Below, one piece after another: positions 1 through 14,300 of a stretch of DNA of 64,000 nucleotides; the first letter of the stretch is position 1; every line of letters starts with the position of its first letter. The DNA comes from Tetrahymena thermophila SB210. Lineage: Eukaryota; Ciliophora; Oligohymenophorea; Hymenostomatida; Tetrahymenidae. The translations under genes and the position numbers were made by a program. The stretch covers positions 208,173 to 272,172 of the forward strand of contig NW_002476199.1 of assembly GCF_000189635.1 (NCBI RefSeq), in the 5' to 3' direction. Under the pieces are notes generated by a model. The model ran no database searches, was not told the origin of the DNA, and worked only from the letters and a program-made list of their open reading frames with translations.

Positions 1-371
1 AACTTAAGCTTATCTTTACAGTTCTTATTAACTTGCAACTGATTTTAATAGCAAGATAGTGTTTAGATATACTCTCCTAAAAAATAGTAATAAAAATAGT
101 TTTTAGCAATAATGATTTATTAAAATATTTTTATTTTATAGAAATTTAAAATAATCAAGAATTAATTAACTTCCTTCAGCATTAAAGCGATTCTAGATCG
201 GTTCTTCTTTTAATATGGTATGAAAATTACTTAAGGGAAATATAAGAAAATAGGTAAACAGGATCATAAAATAAGAAATGCCTTAAACTATTTTTAGAGT
301 ATAGATTTTAATTTTTATAAGAATAAATTAATTTAAATTAAATAAAATTTAATAGCAATGCAGTAATTATT
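1..371. other. Intergenic, 5' flank of first gene
   Basis: AT-rich sequence with no supported gene. It is the upstream flank of the gene starting at 372. Confidence 0.5.
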
Positions 372-1734
372 ATGAGTAAATTCGTTGAATATTCTAAAAG
401 TGTTAGTGATGGGCAAGATCAGAGAAAAAAGATTCTAATTGAGTAATAAAATAAATAAAGGTATGATGATACCTCAATAGTAGAATTTGAAAAAATTATA
501 AAAGATACAAATACTAAAGAAAAAAATGAATACATTTTACTTTTAAGAAATAATATTTCTTAAATTATATTACCTTGCATAAAAATAATTCAACCTATTG
601 AAGTAATAATTTATAATTTTTAAATATTTTATGCTTAATTAATATTTATAAAAGTATTATGAATCTATAAATTCAATTTTGGATTTACTTATTGACTTGA
701 ACAGCTATAGTTTCTAAAGAAATCTCCTAACTATCACATGTAAAAGCTGTTAGTAATGCCAAAACTGTAAATCAAAAAACTCTGATAGCTTTGATATAGA
801 TCTTAAGATAATCATTAAGAATATACTAAATTATATTACCTAATTTATGCCAAAATAACCACCTTAATAATTTGCTGCTGAAACAAAACCTGAATAATAG
901 AAACAATAAAATAATGAATAATTAGAATAGAAATAACAAGAAGTAGCTCATAAAGATATTGACAGTTAGTTATTATAATAACAAGAAAACTAGCAGTTAA
1001 AAGAAGAAGTTGATGAGTAAAAGTAATAAAAGGAAATAGAAATTGTAGAATAAATTAAAGAATGCTAAAATACAGAATAAAGCAAAACTATTGTATCAGA
1101 AACAGAACAAAATAAAAATAATATAGATTAAAGCTAAATTAAATTATAAGAAAAAGAAGAATAAACTGAAAGCTCTAATTCATAAGTTTAATAAATATAA
1201 ACTGACCAACATGAAATTACTGAGGAAGATCATTCTTCTGAAATTTTAGATTAATAAGATCAGTAATAGTCTCCATAAAATTAAAATGAGTAGGTTTTTA
1301 TTAATTAAGTAAATGAAGAACAGACTTAAAATGCTAGCTCATAAGAATAGTAGATTCAAAATTAAAATTTGATATAAAGTGAAAAGCATGAAACTATTGA
1401 AGAAGATCATTTTTCAGAAATTATTGATTCATAAGATTAGTAATAATCAACACCAAATTAAATATAGCAAATTAACATTAAAGAAGAAGAATAAAATTGT
1501 CAAATTGAAAAATAATAAAGTGAATAATCATCTGAAGAATAAATATAATTTGAAGATGACGAATAAGAACAAGATTAAGCTGTCAAATCAGAATTAAAAT
1601 AGTAAACTGAAAATATCATTGAGAGTTAAAATGATAATTAAATTCAAGAAGAAAAGCAAGATAACTTAGAAATGAATAAAAGTGATTCGAATGATGATTA
1701 AGTAATTATAGTTGAAAATGAAACTGTAAATTGA
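372..1734 (+). CDS. Acidic Gln/Glu-rich protein with N-terminal Cys cluster
   Basis: Two exons, 372-602 and 655-1734, joined in phase 0 across a 52-nt intron, give 436 residues in the ciliate code. Residues 1-77 are mixed, and the start of exon 2 is helical. A short cysteine cluster follows (CKSCQQCQNCK, about residues 110-120), which could bind metal but matches no zinc finger I know. From about residue 150 to the end the protein is low-complexity, dominated by Gln, Glu, Asn and Lys. A block beginning HEITEEDH recurs as HETIEEDH about 60 residues later, showing internal duplication. I do not recognise a family. The start is the first ATG in an open frame, and TGA at 1732-1734 is the only stop. 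The tail is probably disordered. Confidence 0.8.
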
Positions 1735-3854
1735 CTGATTGATTAACATAGCATTTTATGAAATAACTAACAACTAACTAACGAAATAAAAAAATAAATA
1801 ACTTAATTTAATAAATAATATTTTTTAAACTATTTAAAAATAATTTTAAGAGGAGTAAATTTTATTTTAAATAACTTATTTATTTTTTAACATTTTTTAT
1901 AATAAAATAATTCAATAAAAAAACAATTTTATTTAAAAGCAATATTTTTAAATTAAGGTTTGATTATTTATTTGTTGCTATTTCCTTAATTATACTATCA
2001 ATTTTAATAGGTTTTATTTAATATTTCTTTTTTAATCTTGTTTGATTAATTGATTAATATTGCTAAAAAATCATTTATTTTTATGAATTTAAAATACTTT
2101 TGTGTAATTATTTTATAAGTTATTAAAAATAATATCTACCATAGATTTAAGTTTGTTCTAAATTTAAACTGTGCTTTTTGAAAAGCTGACTAACTGACAA
2201 AATAAATACATTTTAAAATTTTCTCTTTGCTAAATTAGAATTATTATGGTATTTTAAATTAATCAAAAATGTGTATAGCAGTAAATGAAGTTAGAGTGCT
2301 TGCCTTCCAAATCAAATCAAATTAAATCAAATTTAATTTAATTTTATCGTCGATTATCTTTTGAATACATAAAGAAATGACAATATATAGTTATATTATA
2401 TTTCTTATTTTCAATTAATAAAAAAGGTAGCCTTTGTTATAATAATTTCTTTTTGTTTGTGTTTATCTAAATCAGATATTTTAGCTTGGATCAATTAAAT
2501 ATGATAATGACTCAGTATAACTATATTTTTCAATATTTAAGGAGCTCCTCCATAAAATTGATTAAAGTTTTATTATAAACTTATCAAAATTTTCATAGAT
2601 AATCCACTTTATAAAGAATTATTGTGGATTGAGAAGAAAGCGCATATTATTATTATTATTTCTTGAAAGGATTCTCCTATAGATCTATATTTATTAATAA
2701 ACTTTCAATTTAATAAAAATTTAGATATTCATTAAAATACTTTATTTATCCCATTTGATTTTAAACTAAGTTATTATAATAAGACTTTCTACATTTTTCT
2801 ACTAATGCTCATTTTATTATAATTGAGAAGATTCTCAAATAATTATTAATAAAATTTCTGATTTTGAATACCAAACATTATTTCAAGTATTTCAGTATAT
2901 TTATTGTTCTTGAGGATCAACTAGCATTTCCATCTAAGATTTTTTTGCTGGTAAAGTAGAATTAGCTTTATAAAATTTGTTGTTAAATTTGCTTTTTAAC
3001 GTATTTTTTCAAAATTCTTATGATTTATTAAATTTTGGTACTTCTATTAAAGTTAAGCTTGTTCCTATCAAAAATAATATAAAGCAATCTACTTATAATA
3101 TAAAATGATCAAAAATTATTGATCGAATATAAAGATAATAGTAAAATCAAATTATAAATTAAAAACTACATCAATCTAGTATTATTTTTTATTTGAGAGT
3201 TACTTTTATTTATAAAATATAATATTAATGTTTATTTAAGGTTATATCATACTAAGAAGTTTTAGCTAATTTCTTATGATAATTTGAATAAAAACACGAA
3301 AAATATTTGATTGATTTATACTACACCAATTAATTTTTAGATTATAAAAAATAATTTAAATTACATTTTTCCTTATCAAATAAAATCAATGGGGAAAATT
3401 CAAATGCTAATTAAGGGCTTTGATAAGCTAAAATCAAACACATTTTGCTATTCGATTCTATTTTTCTAAAGAATCTAAACATTTTTATAATAATAATTAT
3501 TATTATTATTGATACACCTCATCCATATTTAAAATAGAAGAATTTTAAACTTAAAAGTATTTTCAAAAGATTTTAATAGACACAGCAAAAATATAACCAA
3601 AAAAGTAGAAAAAATTGTCTACTTCATTTTATATACTCATTATAATCACTTTACCTCTTCAAAAAATTAAAAACACGTCAGTATATTGATTTATTTAGAT
3701 GAATAAAATATAATAAAGTTCTTTTATTATTAAAGCGATCACATTTAAAAGCTTCCAGTTTTCTGATGTGCCTTATAATTTTTATAATAATAATTAATTT
3801 TCTAAATAGAGAAAAATCCCCCACAAAAAGTAATTCATTGTTTAAGAGTGATAA
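1735..3854. other. Long intergenic region
   Basis: About 2.1 kb of very AT-rich DNA. It holds a short CAAAT-type repeat near 2310-2340 and ATT trinucleotide runs near 2650 and 3490. I see no ORF with coding character on either strand and no recognisable RNA gene. Confidence 0.5.
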
Positions 3855-4134
3855 ATGAGAAAGAAATCTACTTCTTTTGGAAATAAGAGAAAGCAAGTGA
3901 ACTAAACAAGACAGTCTCGTAACCCAACTTTCTCTATGGGAAAAAATGTAATATTCTTTTTATTATTTTATGTATTGTAAATTTATTGATCAATTAATTT
4001 TATTATCAAACTTAACTTTTATTATTGTTATTAAAATAAAGAAAGAAAAGCACTTTACTCTTGCTAGTGAATTAGAAGAATATGCTGAAATATGCCACAT
4101 CAACAAGGCATTCCTCTATAAATTAGATATCTGA
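3855..4134 (+). CDS. Possible small two-exon gene, unknown function
   Basis: Exon 3855-3947 (31 codons) joins in phase 0 over a 94-nt intron with GT...AG ends to exon 4042-4134, which ends in TGA, giving 61 residues. The first exon is basic (begins MRKKSTSFGNKRKQ). The second reads like genuine coding sequence, with balanced composition (KEKHFTLASELEEYAEICH). G+C is visibly higher than in the flanks. There could be further 5' exons, and I do not recognise a family. This is tentative, because short ORFs can arise by chance once TAA and TAG are sense codons. Confidence 0.4.
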
Positions 4135-5301
4135 TGGATAATCTATCTATTACTATAAAAACTCCATAAAACTTTATACTATATACTAAATTGATACTAC
4201 TAATATAATATTTTACTTAATATAAAATTTTTATATAATATGTATTAGCATATAATTATTCTTTCATGATATAAATAAACAATAATTAACTTTTTTCATA
4301 ATATTACTTAATTTTTTCAGTCAATTTAAAATAAAATATTTGTTTTTTTTAATATTGCAAATACTTTATAAAAATAAATAGGAAATTATTTTATATAAAT
4401 TAAATTAGTTAAAGAATTTTAAATTTGCTAAAAAAATATATTAGAATTTATTATAAAAAAGAATTAAAAAATTAAAATAAAATATTTTTAAATACATAAT
4501 TTCACATTAAATATTTAAATATTTTAAATCACTGTCTATTAACCGATGAAGCAATAGATATAATTTCTTAAATAATAATTATATTATTAATTTTTATCTA
4601 TTTATTTTAGCATCCTTTAATAAAATTATTTTTTAAGAAGGTATTTGATTATAAAATAAAAATACTTTTATTTTAGTTTTAAGAAAAATGAAATACTTTT
4701 TATTTTAATCTTTCTCATCTCAAATTAATTAATTAATATCAGGAATTAATTGATTATGAATTTCGAAAATATATTTTTTAAAATAAAACAAAAAAATTTA
4801 GTTTTCATATTTTTTATTGAGAAAAAATTAAGAAAATTTTATTGAAAGTTAAATGCAAGTTAACTTTTGTAATAAAAATTCACTTTTAAGATGGAAAGAG
4901 ATTTTTGCTAAAATTATTGAATGTAATCTAGTTATCTCAAAAATATTGACAATTTTAGATGCTTATCAAACAGAGAAATTGATCCATATTAAACTCAAAA
5001 AATATCTTGCTTTTTATTGAATAAGCAGTGTGTTTGAATATTTACTTATTTAATTGATTATAATTTAAGGATTTGTTAAAGATATTTTTTCTTTAATTCT
5101 AAATTCTTAATTTTTATGATGGATTAATCAATTTTTTCTTTTAATCTTATTTTTTGTTTAGAATAAAATCATTCATAGTACTTTTATTTGTTGGAATTTA
5201 TAGTTTATTTTTAGTTTAAACGATATTGTTGCCAAAATAATATTAAAAAATAAAATTCTCAATTTTTAATTATTTCAAGTTAAAGTTTTAAAGAAAGAAA
5301 A
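4135..5301. other. Intergenic region
   Basis: AT-rich flank between the tentative small gene and the giant ARM-like gene. Nothing recognisable was seen. Confidence 0.5.
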
Positions 5302-8300
5302 ATGTATAGTTCAAGAAGCAGTCAAAACAAGCAATGTAATTTGTTAATTTAGCTAAGATTTTTAGTAGGAGCATTAGAATATTTTTTGTGAGATAAATCA
5401 TGAAGGTAGCTAACATTTTTATTTTTTTTAATTAGTGTTAAAACCAGATAAAGGAATCATATCTGTGCTAGAATAAATTAAATAGAATCCAAAATTCAAA
5501 AAGCTTTTAAATTTTTAACTGAATGCGCTTATTAGCTTTATAACACCTCCTAATCCTAAGTTTAGAGAGAATGCAATGTTTGTTATATAGGGTAATAATT
5601 ATTTTATTCTTCATTTGATAAATAATTCAAAATTAAATCAAAATAATTAGAGTAGCTTCATATCAATATCATTTAGGCCTTGGAAAATCATTCTTCAGAT
5701 GACTCAATCGTATTGGTAAAGTCGTTTTCAGCTATAAAAATTGGTTTCAATTTATTTTTAATGAAACAAATAAAAAGAATTCATGCCATGTTTTAGAAAA
5801 GTTAATTGGCTACGGCAACAATCGAAATGAAGAAATAGTTTAGCTATTAGTTGAAGGAAACATAATGAAAGGAATTAATTCTACCCTTAATAATCCAGAT
5901 TACATAAAATCTAAAGAAAGTATAAAGTAGCTGTTAAGCTTGATAAACATATTTATCGTAAATCCAGCTATTGCATTAAAATTTATTGAGTAAAATACTT
6001 TAGAGTCTTTAATGAATTGTTTGAGATCTAAAAACATTGAAGATGTTTCATAAATTTAAGGACTTGAAACATTGAATAACTTTCTCAACTACCCCAGTGT
6101 ATTGCAAAAAGTAATTTAAAAATAAATAATTCCTCAATTTTGTGAAACTCTTTATGACTGCGTACTTTCTACTCTCAGCGTATCATTAGGATTTAAGTAA
6201 AATTTTGAAATAGATTAAAAGCAGAACACGAATAATTAATTGATTATTGTTTATTAAAATAAGGTTTATATAAAAAATAATTCAAACAAAAGAAGGCTTA
6301 GAGTATGTTAAATAATGCAATATAATAAAAACTATTGTGAGTATAATGTCTTGCCTTTCTGGTGATAAGAGCATTTCCAATTTAGGTTCTTATATTTTGA
6401 GTAGAATAATAAATGAAAATACAATTTAGAATGCCCTTAGAGATTTAAAATAACAGTCAGGTGATTTGATATTTCAATCTGCTTTGCTTTCTAATTTGGT
6501 TCTAGCTTCTGAACAAATGGAAGAACTTATCGAAAAAGTAAATATTTATTTATTTATAATTCAAATTTAACTTAAAATTTCTCTAAAATAAAATAAAATA
6601 AATTAATTCACAAAAGGGAGATGTTTTGAAGGAAGTTTTAAATTTAGTTAAATAATTTAAGGATAATGTTTAGGAAGATAACGTCTGTGTGCTAAAAAAT
6701 TGTTTTATCACTTTAGCAAGAATTGCAAATTTAAATAGCAAATAAGCAAAAAATTTGGTTAATGAAGGTGGTATTGATATCTTGTCTGATTTTGTAGAAA
6801 ATGACAACCCACAAGTCTTTATCTCAATAATCGAAACATTTTAGCTTCTTTTAAATTCATATGATGGAGCATTTGATATAATCAAAAAAAAGGGTATTAT
6901 AAAAACAATAATAGATTTTGCAGACACTGTTCACTCTGATAATGTTTTGGTAGGAAGAAGCATTTCTCAATTCCTTTCTATTATTGCAAATTAAAAGGAA
7001 GGAGCCAGCTATATAATTTAAAATAATGCAATTTTCTTACTAATTAAGATATTCAAGGCTTGTAAAAAATACAAAAATGTCATTGAAAATGTAAACAATT
7101 TTAATATTTAAATTATGTTTTTAATAAATTAATTAATTGATTTTAAAAAGGTTACAAAGATATTAAGTTAGTTAGCTGAGGATAAAGCAAGCGTAAAATA
7201 ATTAGGTCAAAAAAGTTTTATCTAAGAAATAATTGAAGTAATTTTTATATGTTAATTGACGAAAGTTTATCCATTTATTGTAAATTAAAAGGTTTGTAAT
7301 GATCATCCAGAGTGGAGAAAATCCTGCCAATATTCAATTTAATGCATATCTTTACTTGTTAACCACAATAAATAATTAGTAGATACCTTAAAAGATTTAG
7401 ATATTGTTGAAACTATAATATCTATTGTCAATAAGAAAGCATATATGTTAATTCTTAGCAAAGAAAATTAACAAGATGATGAGAGTTATGAAGAACTAGA
7501 AGGTAATTTATTTATTAAAAAATTTTTGATTGTTATTTTAACAAGTTTTTTATTTAAAGGAAACGTAGAATATGATCAATCTGATTTAGAAGAAATCTTT
7601 AAGATGAAAAAAGAGAACAAAGTAGTTGAGGAGAGTAATGAAAAGTTAGAATAGAAAATACTGAAAACAAGCAAAGATATTTTGTAGTTTGTTTTTACTA
7701 TTGACGATATAATGAGTGTAAGTGAATAAATTGAAGGCCTTTACGAAGAACTAGTTTCTTAGAATGAACCTGACAGATAGTAAGAGTATAGCATTCTACT
7801 CGAAATGAGTATAATAAAACTAGGTTTAGGTATTAGTATTTTGCCTAGCGAAAGTTTAGAAATGGGAGTTCATTAAATTTGTTTGAAGATAAGCAAAACA
7901 TTTATAAATGACTTAGAATAACTTCCAAATAATCAATTTGAAAACGAAGAAATTCTTATTGCCATGAACTTATTTTATCTTTACACAAGCGAGCTCTTTG
8001 AAAATGATTAAACTCAATCTTAGTATACATCTTTGAGATTTATAGATTATTTTATTGAATTAAGTTCAAATATTCTGGGTAAATTTACTAAGAATCCTCT
8101 TCGTTAGCACTTGAAGTGTCTTTTGTAAATTCTTAAGAGATCAAATCAAAACAAGCCTCAAGTTAAAATCATTCGCACATAGAATAGCAACAACAAATCA
8201 GGAAAATAATAAACTTTGCCAGCAGTTACTTTGATAAAGAACATCCTAAACCTTATTAAAAAAAACATTGAAGATTTTGATTTATTAATTTTATCTTTGG

Positions 8301-11300
8301 ACATACTTGTTTTGCTTACTTAGCTTAGCAAATAATTTTAACAGGAGGATTTAATAATAAACTTATTGATAGAAGAAGGTGCTTTCAAATTTATAATTTC
8401 TAATTTAGAGCTGTTTATAAATGCTGAATTGGGAGTTAGATGTTTTTCATTTTTAGAAATAGCTTTAAAGCAGTAAGAGCAATTAGTAACTGAATCCCTA
8501 ATTAAATTAAAAGCTTTACCTATCTTAATGAATTACATAGTAAGTATGAATAATTCTCCACTCATTCGTTAAGCGGCTTAGGAAATTTTGTAGATTTTAA
8601 GCAATTATCAAGAGAGCGATTTCTAGAAAAATGAAGAATCTACTTCAATTTCAGCATTAAAATAAAAATCAAATAACCCATTCTAGGTCCATTCATCTCA
8701 TTAGCAATAAAGCGAATTATATAGCATTACTTAGATATAATAAAATTCAATTATTTAAAGTGAAGCCGGACTTTAAGAGGAAGATTTCAAACATTTGATT
8801 GCATCAATTGATCCTGAATAAAATATTTCAAATAAGAACTTTTCTCTTTAAAATTCAAGTACTTCTCTCGAATCTATCACAAATTATGTCCTCATTGATA
8901 GAAATTTAGAACAAATGATAGGATTTGATATAATTATTGCAATAAATAATCTTATTGGATATATTATTATCCAAGACGAAAATGAATTGGCACTAACTGG
9001 AAACTTGTTTGTTTCTGAAAGACTGCTTGTTGGATCTTTATAAATCATCATTAGAATATTATAATCTTCAATTAACTAAAAAGAAAAAGCCCTTTATCAA
9101 ATTACAGACTCTTTACTCATTTAAAAAATACTTTCTTTGTTAAATTTAAAATAACACTCTGTTTTAATTGTTCTGTAAAATCAATTTAAAAAAATAATAA
9201 TATCAAATTTGAGAGCTTATTTTTATTTACAATAGGAATACAGCTATAGCTTTCGAAGAACTTTTGAAAGAAGAAATATTAAGAGAGGAAACACTGAATT
9301 TAGTAAATGAGCAAAAAATATGTGAATTACTATTCACTCTTTTAGAAAAGATGAATTCCTTAGAAGAAAATGAAGTTTCCCAACAGCTTTATAGATTAAT
9401 TTTTACGATGGTAAATTATTTTATTTTTAAATAAACATTAAAAACTTAAAAATAAAAATATTTTAAGGCATAAATTTCTCCTTAAAGCGCAAGCTAATTG
9501 AGCAACAAAGATTTTGTTAAGTCTATATTGAGAAAAATTAAAGTATTAATGACAAGTGATACCACTAAAATACAAAGTTAGTTAAGTGAGAATTTAAAAT
9601 GTTTTTTGACTCTTGCTGAATCTCAAAAAACATAAGAAATTATTTTAAATGAAAATGGTCTTGAGTGTCTTTATATGATTATCAAAAACTAAAACATAAG
9701 AATTTAAGAAGACAAGATAGAAGAATTAATTTCAGATACTTGCAATGTTATAGTAAAGCTAAGTTCTTCCAAAATATTTGAATAATACTTGTCTAATGAG
9801 TTCTTTGTAATAATCATATAAGCCCTTGAAAAGAATGCAAATGCCAGTAAATAAGTTTGCTACTCTTACTTAATGGTTTTAAATAAAATGCTTGGCGCTA
9901 GTAAGAAATTCATACAGCAGTTAGCTTCTCTTAATGCAGATGATGTAATCTAAAATGTTCAAATAGAGCATTCTTCAGATAGATAAATTAAGCAGCTCTG
10001 TAACGATTTGCTTTAAAACTTCAAAACTGATAACACTATAGTATCAAACAAATAGATTGTCTCTTCTTTGAAAACTAACGATCCTGAGATAATAAAAAAG
10101 ATTTCAAAACTATCAAATAGCTACAATGGGTTTATTCCTCAAGATAAAGCTTAAGTCCTAAAGCCAAATAAATAGCTTATTTAATAAATTATTGTATTCC
10201 TAAAGTTAAAAGACTTAGAAGTATTGAAAGCAACTCTGACTTTGATCACCTCTCTTTCATAAGAAGTATATTTAAAAAATAACAATTATTTTATTAAATT
10301 ATTTTTCACAATAAATAAATAAGAGTACAGAAACCAAAACTGAAATATTGGAGTCTGATATTCCCAATATCATTTTAAATGAAATCCTCATATAAAATAA
10401 ATCTGATAAATCAATTATCCTGCTTTGTTTTGAAGCAATTAATGCAAATTTATAGCTTTTTAATCAAATTAATTAATTTAGCCATAAAATTTTAGACCCT
10501 GAAACAACAACTGAATTATTTAACATGCAAACTCATAAAGAATTAGCTAATCTAAAAAAAGTAAATTACATTTATTAATTTGCTAAATTTATTTTAAATC
10601 ATATTAATTTTAGATATTTTCTAGTTCACAACTTTACACTTTCTGCTTAGAGTTGATTGAAAATTAATCTGTTTAAATTTCTGAAAAAGTCCTAGAATTC
10701 TTATCATTAAGCGTGTAATGCTCACCAACTAATATACTCATTTAAAACGAAAAATTTTTGTTGATTTTAGAAAATTTAGCTTAGAGAGTTTAAGAAAGCG
10801 ATTTCTTTAATTTATATTCAAGCATTTGCCAAGTCCTAAGCAGTATTGTTAGAAATGAAGAATCTTTCGATTATATCATGAATTCAGAATTAATAAAAAC
10901 AGTTTTCAAAAATGCAAGCTAGTAATCTCTGTAAGTACTTGAAAAAAATGAAAAAATACTTCAGAAAAGCTCTTTCCTTACATTCTTATACTACCACCTT
11001 GAACTCACAAGTCGCTTAACAGATAATGAGTTTGATAAAACTGTTTTAATTTAATTAAATGTTGTTGAAAATCTTATTAATTTAGTTAAAAAGCTACTTA
11101 ATAGCTAACAAGAATTTGTAGACCCTTACTCTCTAAAGGTAAAATATTTAATTTAGTTTTAATTTTAAACATGAATTATATCTTATAAAACAAGATTTTA
11201 AAGTAATTATTTGAGTGCATTAAGACAATCTAAAAAGACAGATCAACAGCTAGAGTTGTCAGCAGCTTAAATGCAGAAAAAATATTTATATCATTTTGCT

Positions 11301-14300
11301 AAAAGATTAATAATCAAATTAAATCATTTAAAAATCTGCTAAGTTTAGCTAAAGTTCCTGAAAAGCCATCAATTAAAACTATCGAAGGAAGTTTATTAAT
11401 ACAAGATTAAGTTATAGAAAGTATCTCGCTCAGCATTCACGCTGTTACTAGCAATAAGTCTTAAATAGAAAGTCTTGAGCCATTCAAATCTAAATCTAAT
11501 TTCAATAAACTTTTAAAATAGATTTTAAATGAAAGATATGAGAGCGTTTTGGTAAGTGCTAAAATAGTGAACACTATTGAATCGTGCTTAAGATACTATA
11601 ATAAGGAAATTATCAGTCAATTTATTGATGAAGTAAAATAGTTTGAACCTTACATTTCTTCAATTAAAAAGATATACCCTAATATTTAATGCATTTAAAC
11701 TTCCTGCAATAATATTGTATAAATAATTGGTGGTTCAGATCCAAGGGACTTAAAATATGTCTAAGAAAATAATAGAAGATTAACTATAGATTAAAAAAGG
11801 CTTTCAAGTAGCTCTACTAAATAAGAGGAAAATTCTCTATAAGATTCTTAAATTTTAGCTAATCTTCAAAAGTTTTAAGATTTAAAAAATATCACCGTTT
11901 CTGAAATTAGTCAGCTTTTGAAATAACTTGAAAATATTCCAATCAAATAAGCCTCTAAAGAAGAACCAGCTCTTCTCACAACTGTAATATTTTAAATAAT
12001 ATCTAAGAAATTAAAATTTTTACTTTTAATAAACAAATAAATAGCTGCACTCATGTGTTCAGTCATTTTGCAAGGATATAGAAAAAGCATAGCAATTATA
12101 AAGTATTGGATTGGCAGAAACTCTTGTTGAGTACATTAAAAAGAGAGAAGAATACAAACTAGATATCATTTTATAAATCTTAAATTATATGTATTGCTAT
12201 CCTAAGGTAGTTCAAAAATCAAAAGTTGTTGCTGCTTTTATCAATATTATTTAAAAATTTTTAAATACTTTGGTTAAAAATACTGAAATAAAAAACTTTT
12301 TCAAACAAGCAGAGGGATTAAAATATAGCGCAATTATCTTAAGCTATGCTGGACCTTTCCCTGCAGCTCTATAATTAATCCATTAAACTAACATAGTTGA
12401 GAACCTTTTAAGTATAATTCGTTAAACATTTGAAGGAGAGTATATAGAATGTGCCATTTAATGTTTAGAAACATTAGCAAAAATATGCTCAAGCAAGTAA
12501 ATATCCTAGTAATTCTTAGAAAAAGGAGGAAATTTAGTCATCGAAAATATTTTCTAAACTAAAGAAAATAATCACTCCCTCTTAATATCAGCTTGCTATG
12601 TCCTAGGAAAAGCAAGTTAAAACAGTGCTATTCAACCAAAGTTCTTTTATTTAGCTCCTTTGCTAATTGAAAAGATAAACTAATGCAAATAAAACCCATT
12701 GGTTTTCAGTAAAGCCTGTTTTGCAATTGCAAGTATGGTATTCAACAACGATAAACATTAGTCAGAGATTTTGAATAAAAATCCTTAATTCTTAAATTTA
12801 TTGATAGAAGTATCTAGCTAGTTTATATAAAGTGACAATGATTTAATTTCAAACGTCTGTATGTTGCTTAATTCTATTTGCTTTAAAAATAACGAAGCCA
12901 AAAAAATGGTAGGTACTACTAATACTATTTAGCTTTTAGTGAATATTTCAAAATCAACTACTTTGAGTGACTCAACTATTTAACAATCTTTGAAAACTAT
13001 TGGAAATTTATCTCTCCTTGAACAAAACTCAGTGAAAATTGTTAAAGCTAAATTTATGGAATGCATTTCACAAATATTTAACAACAAAAGAGAGATAAAT
13101 AAGGAATTAAGTACCTTCTCGCTAGAAATATTGCAAAATATCTGTGCAGTAATTAAAAAAGTTGATGAAAGAGAAGATTGCTACAAGTTGCTAATTTAAG
13201 AAGGCTTTTTGCAATTAATCATCAAGTAAGTTATTTATTTATTATTTTGTTGAAGAATTATTTTAAAAATTATTTATTTATTTTTAAATTTAGCTGTATA
13301 AATATGCCAGAAGAAATTTCAAAAATAATAATTGAAATTATTTGTTGTGTGATTCAATCTGATTCTATAAGTTAAGAATTTTGTAAGCTTGATGGAGTAA
13401 AAATTTCAATTCAAATACTTGAAGAAGGCAAGGTAGAAATGAATAGTCTTATTAATATTCTTAGAATATTGCAATATCTTACTTCTTTAACACAGAACTA
13501 AATTTTAGATGGAATTTTTAAAACCAATCTGATTAGTATCCTTTTTAATAACATTATGAAAGTGAAAGATTCTAAATATATCTCAAAGGCTTTTAAAATA
13601 ATCATTAATATGCTTTAAAATAAAAATAATCTGAAATTAGTTAGTCAGGATAAAATTTTAGAGTCTTTCTTAAGTTCATTCGACCCCATTTCAATAGAGT
13701 AAAATTTATTTTTTGAATTTATTGATATAATAGATTAATATTTGTTTATAAATTTTGTAGTGGTTCAGCTTTCAAGGATTACATCACTCTACTTGATAGT
13801 TTTTCATCAAACGATTAAGTCTTGTTAATGATATGCAAAAAGTAAGTGCCTTAAATGATTGTTTCTCTATAAAATAAGTTAGAAAATATTGAAATTGTAG
13901 AATGTGCATTAAATTTCATTGAAAAATTAGCTCTAAATAAACTAACAACTCAAAGCTTAATCACTTCAAATACTTTACCATACTTGAATGAGGTTCTTAA
14001 AAAACTTCTTACTAAATAGCAAATATCTTAGAAGGTAAATAAATAAATATATCACCATAACTTACTATCAAAATAGATATTTATCTATTATTTTTTTTAA
14101 TTAGGCACTAAGAATTCTAGAAATCATCTCTAGCTCTTCTGACCAAAATAAAGCCACCGTAGCAGAATCTTCGCTATAGCTTTTAGAGAGACTGTTGAAA
14201 GAAACTCAAAAAGCACCAGAAATTTTCAAAATGATATAGAATACTTAGAAAAATATTGAAAAAGGTGTATCCAACGCAACTAGACAGTCATTGATAACTG

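Noticed and set aside
2280..2345. tRNA-like fragment (GCTTGCCTTCCAAAT resembles an anticodon arm)
   Set aside because: No acceptor stem, D-arm or T-loop consensus could be paired around it; it merges into a CAAAT repeat.
3678..3896. 72-residue standard-code ORF on the - strand
   Set aside because: It overlaps the better-supported + strand exon at 3855, is low-complexity hydrophobic sequence, and is only an ORF because of chance stop avoidance.
12990..13375. Two + strand standard-code ORFs
   Set aside because: They are pieces of the giant ARM-like gene (and one of its introns) between in-frame TAA or TAG codons, not separate genes.
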